Positions 47,991 to 59,479 are shown, numbered from the stretch's first letter. The stretch: DNA of 64,000 nt from Prosapia bicincta (GCA_036971475.1 JBAIZL010000005.1:236176869-236240868), one strand, 5' to 3'. Notes: generated from the letters alone by a model not told the origin. Numbers and translations are program-made.

Positions 47991-49859
47991 AAAAAGGTGT
48001 CGAAATTCATTAAGTTAAGGAAACTGTTAGAAAATATTTGAACTTGTGAAATATACCTAGCTAGCGTTAGTCTATTGTCACATCTATCGGCCGAAATAAG
48101 TTACTGCACACACCTGCAAATCATAAATAAAAATAATTCGAAAGGGGTTCATTGTAAGTAAACCAGGACGTGCCTCGTTCATGGGAGAGAAGCTTTACCT
48201 AGACATCCTCGGACCAGGGAGATTTATGACTATGAATCCCTGAGAACTCAGAAAAACACATGCACCTGTGGGAAAGTTCAACAAATTCCCACGAAGCCAA
48301 GGGAAGGTGAGGGAAGTGTCAAAATTTCACAGACTGGCCACAGTTTGAGCGCCATAAGGGAGCCAATGAAATTTGAAGAGGGGATGAAACACAAACGGAT
48401 ACAATCCAAGAGGATGTTCAGGAAGGGCAGTCAATTTTCAGTACTCGAGAGGGTCAAGTGGTAGGACTCGATGAGAAGTAATGTTCAGTTTTTAGTAAGA
48501 AATATCAAATTCAAACAAGTAACGTGGAAATTTAAAGTAAGGGAGATTAATAGAGGGAGATTAAAGGGTAGCCAGGGAGATCATTAAATAGAAAGTGAAG
48601 TATAAAGAGGGAGATTAAAGGGTAACAAGTGAGATTAAAATAAGGAAGTGATTAATAAAGTCAGTTAAGGAATTGAAGCATTTCGAGAAATTAAGAAAAG
48701 TGAAATTGACAGGAAACTATTACTAAGTGAATTTGTGTCAAGTGAAGTAAAACAAGGAACCACGCAAGTAATAAACAATACATTTATTTTAACTTAAAGC
48801 CAACTCTTTAAAGCAACAAACATTAAGAATCTCTTAAACTTTAGAAATTCCAAAAAAAGTAATATTTAATTGAAATATAAAATTTATCAAATCAAGTGCA
48901 GGAACTTATACACGCCCTTAGATAGCTAAAGAAAGTAAATTTAGAATTGTTAAAAAAAATCAATAGTAAAATAAGAGTCTTGATGCCTATCGGCAAATAT
49001 TAGAGTTATTAAAAGAATTATAGGAACTACCTGTATACAGAATTAAAAATGTGTACAGTACCGTACTGTTTACAATCATAAGCCTGTAGCATTTCATTGT
49101 TAATTTTGCTGATACAAAAAATTAAATAGTGAGTAGTCACTTAAAATAACAAAAACACAAAAATAATTTGTGAATTAAAAATTATAAGAACGTAGAGAGT
49201 GAGTTAAAAATCAAAAAAAGAAGTAATTAGTGAATTGGAAAGGAAAACGAGTGGGTAATTGATGCTTTAGAATAAAAAGAGAAGGTGTAGGCCTGAATAG
49301 AGAATTACTAAATATGGAGCAATTATTAACTTGAAAAACCAATAAAACCGAGAATATAGTAGGTTAAAACAAAAAAGAAAACATAAATAGTAAGTTTAAA
49401 AAAGCATTAGTGGGTAAAAAACCAAACGCTGCCGCAAAATTGTAATGTAAAAATCAGAGTTAGTAGTGGATTAGAAAAAATAGACTTCGTAAATACTATG
49501 TAAAAACCAAAACAAGGCGAGAAGAGTGATTCCAAAAAATAAAAAAGACTGAATAAAGAGCAAGCAAATAAATAAATTGTAAGCCCGACAGAATTTACAT
49601 CAAGGTTAAATAATAGCACAAACCAAATTTTAAAGCCAGTTAAATTTTCCTATGAAATTGTTGAACCTAATTAAATTACCAAAGCGTCTTAGAGCAATCT
49701 GCTTAAGCTTCAAACTTCGTAAGACAATTTCTCCACACTAATGCATTACTAACAAGCCCCTGCTATTAATAATAACGGGAAAATATGTATTTCCCTGTTA
49801 GTATATATGTCTTGTTTAAATCCTACCATTGTTGAACCAAAAATAATTTTAAAATTTAT

Positions 49860-49860
<1 letters not shown>
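47991..49860. other. No gene recognised; purine-rich and degenerate repeats
   Basis: 48430-48740 has loose GGGAGATTAAAGGGTA-type repeats. 49120-49610 has the reverse of the degenerate theme seen at 39890-40170 (GTGAGTTAAAAATCAAAAAA). Neither encodes a supportable protein. Confidence 0.4.

Positions 49861-49901
<41 letters not shown>
49861..49901. repeat. (GT)n microsatellite
   Basis: About 20 pure GT units. Confidence 0.97.
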
Positions 49902-49903
<2 letters not shown>

Positions 49904-50486
49904 TCTACACTGTAACGTAAATTATCTGTGATTAATTTAAAATATAATTATTTGTAATTACAGAAACAATTAGAGCTACATAAAACGAGTAAAGTAAAAT
50001 TTAAACATAACAATATATAAATAAAACGTAATTAAATACATTATAAACAAAACCGAACTATTTATCCTCACTTCGTAATGCTTTCGGGAAGTAATTTATT
50101 TCTACCACATAGTTACCAGCGGTCACCCTCGGAAATCTTTCTTGGTAAAGACAATGGCAGATTGCGAGCGTGTTTAAAATAGTTGGTAAATTTATCACTA
50201 CGAAGTTAGACGCCTTGATAACGTTCTAGTTTAGGACTACTTTACGATTGTTCAAACTTTATCACACGTAATGTCATAATGTAGTCAACGATTACATCAT
50301 CGTCTTTGTGGCGAATCTTTTATAATTTATTTATTTTTAAAATTAAAATCGAAGTTTTTTTTAAAAGTTACAATCGAAACAGAAGGGTTTTCAAATATAG
50401 TATATATAAAATACAATATTAAACATGTATATATACATATATAATCGTTAAATTTATTTACGGATGTACTCCGGATATTGAGTATT
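49902..50486. other. No gene recognised
   Basis: AT-rich unique DNA. Confidence 0.4.
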
Positions 50487-50492
50487 CATCAT

Positions 50493-50565
<73 letters not shown>

Positions 50566-50568
<3 letters not shown>

Positions 50569-51453
50569 TAAACTCCCGATTATCCGTGGAATAGGGTGGC
50601 CCGGCAACGCCGGATAACGAATTCCCCGGATAATCCGCTATGAACAAAGAATACGCAAAACGATCGATAATCGTTTATTATACCATAAGTTACACAAATA
50701 ATGACCCCGGTTAATACAATTCACAAATAATCTTCAGAGGACAAAATAAATACAGAAAATAATTTAAAATGTCGATGTATTTGACGGATTATAACATGTA
50801 CATTTATATGTTTAACTATTTACAATATGTACATAAGTACGAGTATATGTCAAAAGTAAGTATGTATGTACATATGTAATTTCCTTTACACATAATACTT
50901 TCACATTTTAACAAAAAAATCTGTCACTTTCGTCTGTTTTTTTGTGAGCAATGATTTAGCTTTAATGTGCGATCTACGTTTCTTGAGAACCATTTTGTCG
51001 CACAGTGTCTACTTGTGTCAGGTGTGTCACAAAGCCATAAATATCGATAATGTATATGACAGACATGGATAATGCATATGCCACGTCCTAGACTATTTAT
51101 AGCCGAGATTAGCTGACATTTGTTTACAATCTAATGATACACATTAGGTTTTCGGGCGTCCAAGCATTTTGTCATTGTCTCTTATATACAGTAGTCTGCT
51201 CGCCCCTTTTATTTCGCTGGCCCGCGTAGGGATGATTCCCTTTCAATGTAAAAATTAGTACGTACATATTTACATATCTATTCCCTTCATCTTAACTTCT
51301 ATTAAGCCTTATATGTATTTACGTCGTAATTCACCGTTTGGAAATTTAAACACATGCATCTGATTGGAATAAAAATTGGATATTTGTAAAACAATAGCAG
51401 ACCCCGGATAATCCGCAAACCGGTTAATCCGCCCACGGATAATAGGGAGTTTA

Positions 51454-51456
<3 letters not shown>
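50566..51456. mobile_element. Pogo/Tigger-like non-autonomous element, 891 bp, TA target
   Basis: The terminal inverted repeat CAGTAAACTCCCGATTATCC (50566) matches the reverse complement of the other end (CAGTAAACTCCCTATTATCC) over 24 bases with one mismatch. TA flanks both ends (50564-50565 and 51457-51458), the Tc1/mariner-pogo hallmark, although the host tract is itself TA repeat. Subterminal CCGGATAATCCGC and CCGGTTAATCCGC repeats are also typical of pogo-like ends. At 891 bp it is too short for a transposase and must have been mobilised in trans. It keeps a C-terminal scrap of transposase-like frame on the minus strand. Confidence 0.83.
50901..50993 (-). pseudogene. C-terminal transposase scrap with PIP-box motif
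   Basis: Thirty codons from ATG 50993 to TGA 50901: basic start (MVLKKRRSHIKAKSLL) and then KKQTKVTDFFVKM. QTKVTDFF fits the PCNA-interacting consensus Q-x-x-hydrophobic-x-x-aromatic-aromatic. Pogo transposase is known to carry a PCNA-binding motif at its C-terminus, so this is the expected place and order. A stop lies five codons upstream of the ATG, so the rest of the protein has gone. A chance match cannot be excluded at this length. Confidence 0.5.
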
Positions 51457-51508
<52 letters not shown>

Positions 51509-51509
<1 letters not shown>

Positions 51510-52355
51510 GATTTTTATATTTCTCAAAATATGTATTATAACAATATGTAATCTTATGAAAATTGAAGTTAAGAATATGAATTGTTTATTGTATAATTTT
51601 TTACGATAAGATCTCGAATATTAATTCTTTTCCGGAAATTGTATAATAGTAATGTATTTTCTGTACTATATAATAAATATATAAAACGTCCTATAAATGG
51701 GATAGGTCTTTTAACCCAAAAGATGATTCAAGGGTTAATAATATTGTAAAAAAAAGATATTTCCTAGTGTAATGCTTTTTTATATATTATTCTTATTTAT
51801 TCTGTGTATTAAGCACACTGAGCAGTAGAGTTACTATCAAGGAAGTATCAAGGCAGAGATAGAACAGCAAGGAAATGTAAAGATACAAGTCTTATTTTTA
51901 TTAAAAAAAGTGTAGTAGTAAAATATAATAATGTTCAAAGTACGCAAGAAGAAAATATATTATTACAGCTCCTTTTTTGTCGGTCACTCTTTATTTAAAC
52001 CTTCCTGTTCAAATTTTCTATAATTGTCGATAGGCTAATACTCTCTTTGTCACATATAGTAATGTTTTAATTATTGTTACAATTATTTACTGTTATATTG
52101 TTATTTGTTGTTATTTTGTTATTTATTGTTTTTCACATATTTATTGTTATTTTTAGTTGTATAGTTATTGTTACATCTTTTTTGTTACATTGTTAAGTTT
52201 TATAAGGTATTCTTCATATAGTTTCTTGTTGTTGGATTATATGTATTTGTTAGGTTTTGTATTTTGGTTATTTGACATTTATTGGTTTATTTATAATATT
52301 TTGCGTTAGTCACTACCGTTGATTGGGAATGATAACCAAAATTAGTTTTACGCAA

Positions 52356-52356
<1 letters not shown>
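51509..52356. other. No gene recognised; T-rich low-complexity stretch
   Basis: 52050-52260 is rich in TTATTGTTATT-type text. The end (TTAGTTTTACGCAAC) precedes a poly(A) run and could be the 3' UTR of a retroelement, but I recognise no family. Confidence 0.35.

Positions 52357-52386
<30 letters not shown>
52357..52386 (+). repeat. Poly(A) run, possible retroposon tail
   Basis: Thirty uninterrupted A residues, then TTAAAAAAAAAC. No flanking target duplication could be fixed by eye. Confidence 0.8.
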
Positions 52387-52388
<2 letters not shown>

Positions 52389-53544
52389 AAAAAAAAACTT
52401 TGTCACGCTATCTTATTATTCTATTTATTCTGATTCTGATCCTGTCCTTTTCCTTTTAGGTCTTTTACTCTACTTTTACATCTTTATTTATATGATATTA
52501 ATAAAGAAACCCTAATCGTTTTTGAGGTTTTAATTTATTTCGTTGTCTGTCTTTAGGTTTGTTTCGTAACATGTTCGTATCTACATCCTCTCCACAACAT
52601 TGTAAAAGTGTTCATGTTACGCTTTCCTGTGTTAAATGCATACACGCTATAATTGTTTAGTTTTTTTTAAAATTAGACGAATTTATCATAATTTTGTATC
52701 AATACCCTTTTTCGTTTAATCCCCTAAAAGTGAAATAGTAGCTTATAATGAATTATATAGTTTCAGTACATCATATTACTTTTAATTGTAACAATAAAAT
52801 TTCAAATTTAGGGTAATATGCAAAAACGAGTGTCTTTTCCAAAGAGAGTTAATGGATTATTTTTAAAAAATCATATAAAATTAATTTTTCAATTCCTACT
52901 ATATGTTCACACTCTCCCTATATATCATTTATATATCTTGTTCAAACCTTCAATGAGTAAAATACATTTTATTCATTCACTCAAGTGCCAAACATATTTA
53001 GGGCAAAGGGTGAAATAAAAATATAGGGAAGGTATCAGAGATTACCGTAAAATATTGTTCAAGAGTAAAACACAGTATCACGTCAGAAACTGTACAGAGG
53101 ACTGTAACGCACGAAGTGTACCCTTATGTTTGCAGCGTTGACTGTATCGAGGGACCCAAACACAAGTGTAACAAACAGATAGTGCTTTCACGTGTCGAGA
53201 GTGTTCCACCATTGATTTCTTACTGTAAACGTTCCGTTCCATCAGCCGGAGATTCATCTCTTTAAGTCCAGATTGAGTAGCTTCGATTCCAGGAATACTG
53301 TTTTGCTTACAAAACCTAATTGCTTAAATGTTCCATTTAATTAACTTGAAACTCAGAACCAAACTTATTTTAAGCTGTTGAAGTTGAAATAACAATATAG
53401 AAAGAATACTTAAAGTCGTGCTAAAATTTGGTTTGTAAATTAGAGCAGACGTGTAAATATAAATACAGACAAGTCGAGGAGAGAGGGTTAAAAGTTTTAC
53501 TATTTATTTTGAACTCAGATACGCAGATAACGTCTTATGCGGAC
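52387..53544. other. No gene recognised
   Basis: AT-rich unique DNA. A 66-codon frame at 52818-53018 shows no motif. Confidence 0.4.
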
Positions 53545-53910
53545 AAGGGCAAGACTAACGAAGTATAAATGGACGCACTTAGGGGATCATGTCAATATAT
53601 AGACAAGAACATTGGACAAATGAAAGCATAGAGACATGAAAGAGACAGTCGCAGAGGAGGCATGATGAGGAGGTTGATATGGTTAGGAATTTTAAAGAGA
53701 GTGTCGGAGGGAAGGTTTCCGAGAGTTGCCATGGAATGGACGTCACCGGAGAGAAGAAGAAAGGGAAGACCCAGACTAACATGGGGAGGAACCATAAAAA
53801 AATCTACAAGTGAAAGGAACTTCAGGATATCAGGAGAAAGAGATTTCAAGCAAACTTTTTATGTAAAAATACCATTTATAATGTGTAATTTTTATTTTAA
53901 AAAGATTTAA
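53545..53910 (+). pseudogene. LINE ORF C-terminal tail fragment
   Basis: The frame from 53662 reads RRLIWLGILKRVSEGRFPRV, AMEWTSPERRRKGRPRLTWG and TIKKS. The pattern WxGHVxRM, WTPxGRRxRGRPRxTW is the usual end of ORF2 in several LINE groups (RTE and relatives). Here the His of WLGH is lost and the tail degenerates after the Trp. The upstream 100 bases look like a diverged continuation. No catalytic block is present. Confidence 0.65.
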
Positions 53911-55569
53911 TTAGGTTGAGAAAATATTTTAAGGTCTTGTTTCAGTTTAGTTTATATATTAAAGTTGTTTTGGTTTGTTACACCTTATCATCTTTGGCGC
54001 GGTCTTTAATAAAAGGTTATCTCCAGGTTGTTATAGCTGGGTCCTAATCGACGCCTGATCAACGAGATGATGTCACTCGCACTTACCAGCGTCACTCCCT
54101 TTCATTGCCGGGTAACTTCTCAACACTAAGTACTCGAATGAACGAAACTGATTTATTTTTTAAAAGTTCCAGAAAGTTCAGGTTTGTAGAAAACAGCTGT
54201 TCATAAACGGAGTACTGCAGCGTGCTGCTCCCGTGCAGCAACAAAAAAAACTACTTACTATTTTCTGCTGCTTTATCAGTGATTACAAAAAAATCGTTGC
54301 AAAACACAAAAGATGATTCGGCATCATGTATTACTGAATTTATTTCAATCAGTATATTTCTAAGGATATAATTAATTCATATGTTTCTCAAAATAAAACA
54401 ATTTAGTTTAATTCCAAGTCAAATACATTCACATAACACATTAACAAACAAAAAATTGAATTAAATTATAATATTGTTAAACAATTTAGTAAGAATTATT
54501 TTATAAGTAATTATATTTATTATTAGTTATAAATTTATTTTAATTATAAATTAAAAATTTTTCCATAGGATTTTAACTTAGTATTTTACAGTAAGTAGAG
54601 TAATATAAGTTATGCGTTAAAACAGATGTTATGCATACCAGCTGTAAGTCATAGTGTGATGAATAACCATCACAAACACCAAAACACCAGAGACTCACAA
54701 TATTATAATTTGCCTTGGCAACAGTGTTTATCGTAACTCTCACCATAGAAAAATGTAATTTATAAATATTACAGTAAATCATTTGGTTTGTATTATAGTA
54801 TACGTTATATCAAATAAATATTTCCAGTTTTATTATCTATATATAAATACATAAATACTTTAAAATTATTTTCTATAAAGATATTCGGTATCTTATATTT
54901 AAAATTTAAATAATTATTCCTATACTTTAATGCCAATAAAATTATTATTTTGCAAGTATTTTGTGTCTATTAGTCGTAGATATTGTTTTTACATCGATTT
55001 CTATACAAATAAACTCTACGGGTTTCATTCAGAATCATTGTGAGTGGCTATTACACATTTTACATAGTTGGTATCCATCAAACAGAAAAACGAGCTTTTT
55101 ACCCGAAACATATTTCTGTTAAATCCCAATATCTAAAATAACTACTCAAAATACAGTTCTTTGGCCTGTTTATTCGCTTTCACAGGCCAAAATATAACCT
55201 ACACATGAATGCACTTAATCAACAATGTATTTGCGAGTTGACTTTCGAGAGCTACACAACCGTTTCCACATTTTCGAGCACTCAATGTGATTAGTCTAAC
55301 ATTTGTAACCCAAACCTAGCAACACATGACAACAAAATAGTCATACATTTCCGACAATTGAAAACTAATAATTGATGTTTTTAAAAAAACTGATAAAACA
55401 GCCTAAAACGTACAATCTGAAAAAAAGTAATAAATGTAAACATAAACAATTAATATGAAGAAAAATATTTTAAAGTAAAACTCATTAGAACCAATTGTTA
55501 TTATTATTATTAATTATAATTTCTCAATGATTAACGTTTTGTAATAAAAAGTATAAGAAATAATATAAA
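53911..55569. other. No gene recognised
   Basis: AT-rich unique DNA with a less AT-rich patch at 53990-54240. No supported CDS or RNA gene. Confidence 0.4.
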
Positions 55570-55787
55570 CAGAAAATTTTAAAGTCAATCCCTATTAGGT
55601 CAACAAAGACAAATTTTATTTGAGTTACTTTTAATACATTTGAGTTAATAAATAATTACAATTATTAAAAATAAATTACCAGAACCAATGCGTTAAAACA
55701 GCTGGCCTACCACACAACCTATAACATTATATCATCATATAATATTTTAAATAACAAACCCAATATCCACAATATAACTTTATTTAA

Positions 55788-55834
55788 TCACTTGATGTAC
55801 ATTTCGGTTACCAGGTAACCTTCTTCAGAAGTAC
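55788..55834 (-). ncRNA. Type I hammerhead ribozyme, left arm
   Basis: Read on the minus strand: stem I 5' side (TACTT, 55829-55833), CUGAAGA (55828-55822), then stem II GGTTACC/GGTAACC (55820-55806) with a single-base tip. GAAA follows (55805-55802), short stem III UGUACA (55801-55796), UC with predicted cleavage after the C at 55794, and stem I 3' side AAGTG (55793-55789). All conserved core bases are canonical. The very short stem III is like that of retroelement-associated hammerheads. Confidence 0.85.
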
Positions 55835-55936
55835 TGAACAAAATTAATTTAATTTACAACGTAACATATATAGCCAATATATATGGTCAATATAAATAGC
55901 CAATATATAGTTATAAATTAAATTAATTTTGTTCAG

Positions 55937-55981
55937 TACTTCTGAAGAAGGTTACCTGGTAACCGAAATGTACATCAAGTG
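55937..55981 (+). ncRNA. Type I hammerhead ribozyme, right arm
   Basis: The same ribozyme on the plus strand: stem I TACTT (55937-55941) with AAGTG (55977-55981), CUGAAGA (55942-55948), stem II 55950-55964, GAAA (55965-55968), stem III UGUACA (55969-55974), and UC (55975-55976) with predicted cleavage after 55976. Because the arms are identical, a transcript through either strand contains one sense ribozyme and one antisense copy that can pair with it. Confidence 0.85.
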
Positions 55982-56370
55982 ATTAAATAAAGTTATATTG
56001 TGGATATTCGTTTTTGTTTAAAATATTATAACATTAGGCCACAGTAGCTCAAGAAATCATTAACAATAAAATCAGCTGTTTTAATCAATCACTATGTTAT
56101 TACTTATTTTTAACCAAATGGGACGAAATAAGTACATTACATACCTTGCCTCTAAGTTTTTCTCTTATATAAAACTAATGTCAATTCATTAAATTTAAAT
56201 AATGAATTAGTATTTGGAAATCTATTAACATCAAGAGTCATTTACTATAACTTTCAAACAATGTATTTGAACTTGATTGGATGAATAAAAAGTATTTTAT
56301 TAACGACTTAAAATTTGAACAAAATATATATAACGAGAGTGTGAACTAATAGAATGAATAAAAAAAATAT

Positions 56371-56929
56371 TAATAACGAACAGTTGAAAATCAATTTAAA
56401 AAATGACAAATTATTTAACTCAATTAGTAAACCTAGCCTCAACATTTACCAGTGCAATGAAACAAAAAATAAAAGAGTAGGCCTGTTACATTTGGACAGC
56501 CTCAGACAACCAAACACTGCTAGGACACTATTCTTCTAATCATAGAAAATTGAAGCACAGCAATATGGCTCTCGAAAAGTTACTTGCAAATATAACAAGA
56601 TTCTTGTTTTAAAAACACTGAGTGTCTCAGATATATGGCATTTTTAGCATTGTCACATCAACTATTGTTGACGTCTTTCTGAGAACCTCTGATCGGCGGA
56701 GACTCCTCGGAATGTGTCACCAACTGTTAACCTGACAATGCTAGAAATGAGCAATAAAATTTTAATATACAACCCAGCAGAAACATAGAATCTCATCCTA
56801 ATTTTGAGGATGAATTTCTATGACGACAATGTAGGTTTCAATCATTATTTATGATTTGCGACATTTAAAATTACATTTGCCTTGGTTAGAAAGTGTTTTT
56901 AAATAAAACTATTAGTATTACCAAACATT
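56371..56929. other. No gene recognised
   Basis: AT-rich unique DNA with a short inverted text (TGTTGACGTCTTTCTGAGAA and a nearby partner) near 56640-56740. No CDS. Confidence 0.35.
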
Positions 56930-57110
56930 TTTTTAAAGTCAATTCCTACTTAGGTCAACAAAAATATTTTTATTTTAGTTACTTTTTAATAAATAATTAC
57001 AGGAAATATAAATAAAGTAACATAACCTAGTCGTTAAAACAGCTGTTCTACCACATAACTTATAACATAAATTCTGCTGTTTTATTAAATCATATGTTTA
57101 CTTGTGTATT
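56930..57110 (+). mobile_element. Dispersed repeat R1, partial forward copy
   Basis: Begins AAAGTCAATTCCTACTTAGG and keeps AAGTAACATAACCTAG, AAAACAGCTGTTCTACCACA and CTGCTGTTTTATTAAATCAT. It ends where unrelated sequence begins near 57115. Confidence 0.65.
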
Positions 57111-57214
57111 TATCAACCGTTTCTCCTTAGGGTTCTACATATTGTTACTATAATCGTAACTTAAACTCAGTATAAATATCTTGTCGTATATATTCGAGTA
57201 CAATTTTAGATTTT

Positions 57215-57393
57215 CCTAACATTTCAAATTTCCTTTTTTGACGCGTTTCGGATTGACTCCATTTTAAAAAACTGAAATAGTACTCTTTACTTACTTTTCT
57301 CTTTATTGAATCTGTTCTGAAGTGCTATTTTTTTTTTTTTCTTAATGGAGTCATTCCGAAACGCATCAAAAAAGAAAATATTATAATGTTAGG
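57215..57393. repeat. Inverted pair with GAAACGCGTC hammerhead remnants
   Basis: Arms 57215-57263 and 57344-57393 match as reverse complements at most positions (CCTAACATT, TTTTTTGACGCGTTTCGG, TGACTCCATT). On the minus strand of the left arm CCGAAACGCGTC gives GAAA, stem III CGCG and the UC cleavage site. The right arm has CCGAAACGCATC. No CUGANGA box precedes either, so both should be inactive. Confidence 0.6.
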
Positions 57394-57889
57394 AAAGACA
57401 GAAAAATGTAATCGAATATTTACAAATATTCGTAACAGAAGTGAAGATGAGTGTATTAAGAATTTTATCTTATCGTTTTGGAAAGCTTAGGCAGAAGGGA
57501 TGCAGAGGCCATGGAATGGTTTTGTTAGAATTATATCGTTTGCGTTGGCCAAAGCTGAACTAACCGTGGCTTATAACAAAGTTAAACAATTTCAGCAGCG
57601 CCGCACATTCCTGTGGGCAACCACTTTAACGCTTATAGAATGTGTATTTGTGCAGAGATATCAAGAGCTTAACCAAGGGCCATCCAACCGGTTAGGGAAG
57701 ATTTCGAACACGATAAGTTTGCTAACGTTCAATAAATTAACTTCCATCGCATTTACAAAGAAACATTGGGTCGAAAGTCTGGTTTAGACAACGACCCTGA
57801 CGAAAATTAAGGCAATGTTGACGGTTCAACTTCGAGTCCAGTTTAGTATTATATTTTTGTTTCTACGTTCTACGTATTCGTCTGATATA
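57394..57889. other. No gene recognised
   Basis: A 95-codon plus-strand frame (57500-57787) is less AT-rich than the surroundings, but I recognise no family and see no convincing splice sites. It is left as unassigned. Confidence 0.35.
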
Positions 57890-58231
57890 GCTGGTCACTC
57901 GTCAGCTGGCTACCTCGAAGGCGGGAGGAGGGAAGGGGGAAAGGGTAGTGGAACCATAAGACCGTTCCACAGACATTATAACACGAGGTATAGTATTTAT
58001 ATTATAATAATGTAGATTTGACAAGGCCGAATTAGCCTATACATATTATTTGATTTGGTTTGTCATATTAACCAGATCATTTACATTAAGGTTTGACAAA
58101 GTTTACTCATATCAGTACCGCAACGCCTGGAATATCTTTGATGCAACACAGACTACAATAGCCAATGTTTTTAATTGAGCTAGTACAGGTTTTCTATCGA
58201 TCTATCGCAGGCCAGCTTACGAGTGACCAGC
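57890..58231. mobile_element. 342-bp inverted-repeat element flanked by TATA
   Basis: GCTGGTCACTCGTCAGCTGG at 57890 is matched by its reverse complement (one mismatch) ending at 58231. TATA lies immediately outside both ends (57886-57889 and 58232-58235), which may be a 4-bp target duplication or part of the repeat. There is no transposase. It looks like a MITE of unassigned superfamily. Confidence 0.55.
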
Positions 58232-59479
58232 TATACGTAAATTTAAGCGGTTAGGGTAGCCAGGCCTCTGTCTCATGTCGGCCGTTAACTTCGTTATATC
58301 GTCTTAAAACGATAGATGTGAAAAACGATTACATTCTTATTTGTGTGAATTGTACATTGCTAGCTTTATACTCTTATGTTAATCTTATTATATTTATAAC
58401 ACCTACAAAGTATCGACACAAACATAAAAGTACCAATCCGTGGAAATGGCCGACAATGGTGAATACTATATTTGAAGAATATAATTAATTAGGTTAATGA
58501 TCTAGTATATGTAGTTAGTTAAAACAGAAAATAGGTAATGAAAAAAACTTTTATTAGATGTGAAACATTTTTCTAAAAAAATTTATTCCGCAAATTTAAT
58601 TGAAAATGGTTTTTAAAAAGTGTCAGAGTCGCGTAAGGAAGTTAACATTTCAAAAATTAGGGAAAAATGTAACTCATTACTAATATAATGAATTAAGATT
58701 TATTAAATTACATTTTAATATATTTATTAACGGATAAAAATGATCAGAATAAACCTTTTATTTTATGAATGCACAATAAATAAAGTAACATCACCTAGCT
58801 TTGAAACGGCTGTTGTATAAAAGCATACGTTATCAGATACTCAATTTACCACAAATACGTTAAAGTATTTGTGTAGAGCACATATATAAAATTACATAGT
58901 ATTGGAGCGTAACACCGACTCTTATTCAACGTACATTTTTATTATTTAATTGTCAAAATTATTCATTTAAAAAGTAGTTTTCGTAACGTAAACTAACAGA
59001 TTGCTGATCATAATGTTACTCTTAGTAAAATTATTGTTATTATAACCAAACCTAACAAGACGCTTTATTGCTATGTTGTCAAATCGTTATATTTTTGTCT
59101 AGTGTAAAATAGTGATTTTATATTTGAAAAGTTTATTATTGTATTAGGCCTACAGTTTATTACGTTGGTGGTTTGTAGTAGATTAATGTTTTTGTTTTAA
59201 TTTAAAAATTATGAAGGTTTGCAAAATGTACAAAACTGTTTTAGTAAAATATGTGAAAAGGGAATAAATATATATTCACTCGGAAGTATTACTGTACTTT
59301 TTATTGATTTTTTCATAGTTTTACGGAAGGTTGATCACGGACTGGTGTAGACATGTGTGTTCCGTACACCGATACTGCAAATCAAGAAAAGGTAACGATT
59401 GATTGCGATAGTGTTCATCAAATCATCGCAATTTTTAAAGTACATTAAAGTATTATTAATATTAGCAACGCCTAAGGTG
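58232..59479. other. No gene recognised; faint R1 trace
   Basis: 58765-58850 resembles R1 (AATAAAGTAACATCACCTAG, ACGGCTGTTG, ACGTTATCAGA). The rest is AT-rich unique DNA. Confidence 0.4.

Larger units (their letters stand above)
50487..51508. repeat. (AT)n microsatellite split by an inserted element
   Basis: A short (ATC)n run at about 50487-50498 leads into (AT)n up to 50565. The same tract resumes at 51457 and ends at about 51508. The two parts were one tract before the pogo-like element landed in it. Confidence 0.9.
55762..56008. repeat. Perfect 94-bp inverted repeat carrying two hammerhead ribozymes
   Basis: Arms 55762-55855 and 55915-56008 are exact reverse complements over 94 bases; the spacer is 59 bases. 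Just outside, the match continues imperfectly for about 24 bases (TATAATATTTTAAA and its complement near 56015-56030). Perfect identity means recent formation or recent conversion. It has no coding capacity and sits inside an R1 copy. The arrangement equals an inverted pair of ribozyme-bearing terminal repeats with no body between them. Confidence 0.95.
55570..56370 (+). mobile_element. Dispersed repeat R1, long forward copy interrupted by a foldback
   Basis: R1 text runs from AAAGTCAATCCCTATTAGGT (55581) to about 55745. It resumes from about 56030 with AAAATCAGCTGTTTTAATCA and ACCAAATGGGACGAAATAAG, then TCTATTAACATCAAGAGTCA and ACTTGATTGGATGAA to the GAACTAATAGAATGAATAA end. The interruption is the hammerhead palindrome at 55762-56008, so that element is the younger of the two. 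Confidence 0.6.
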
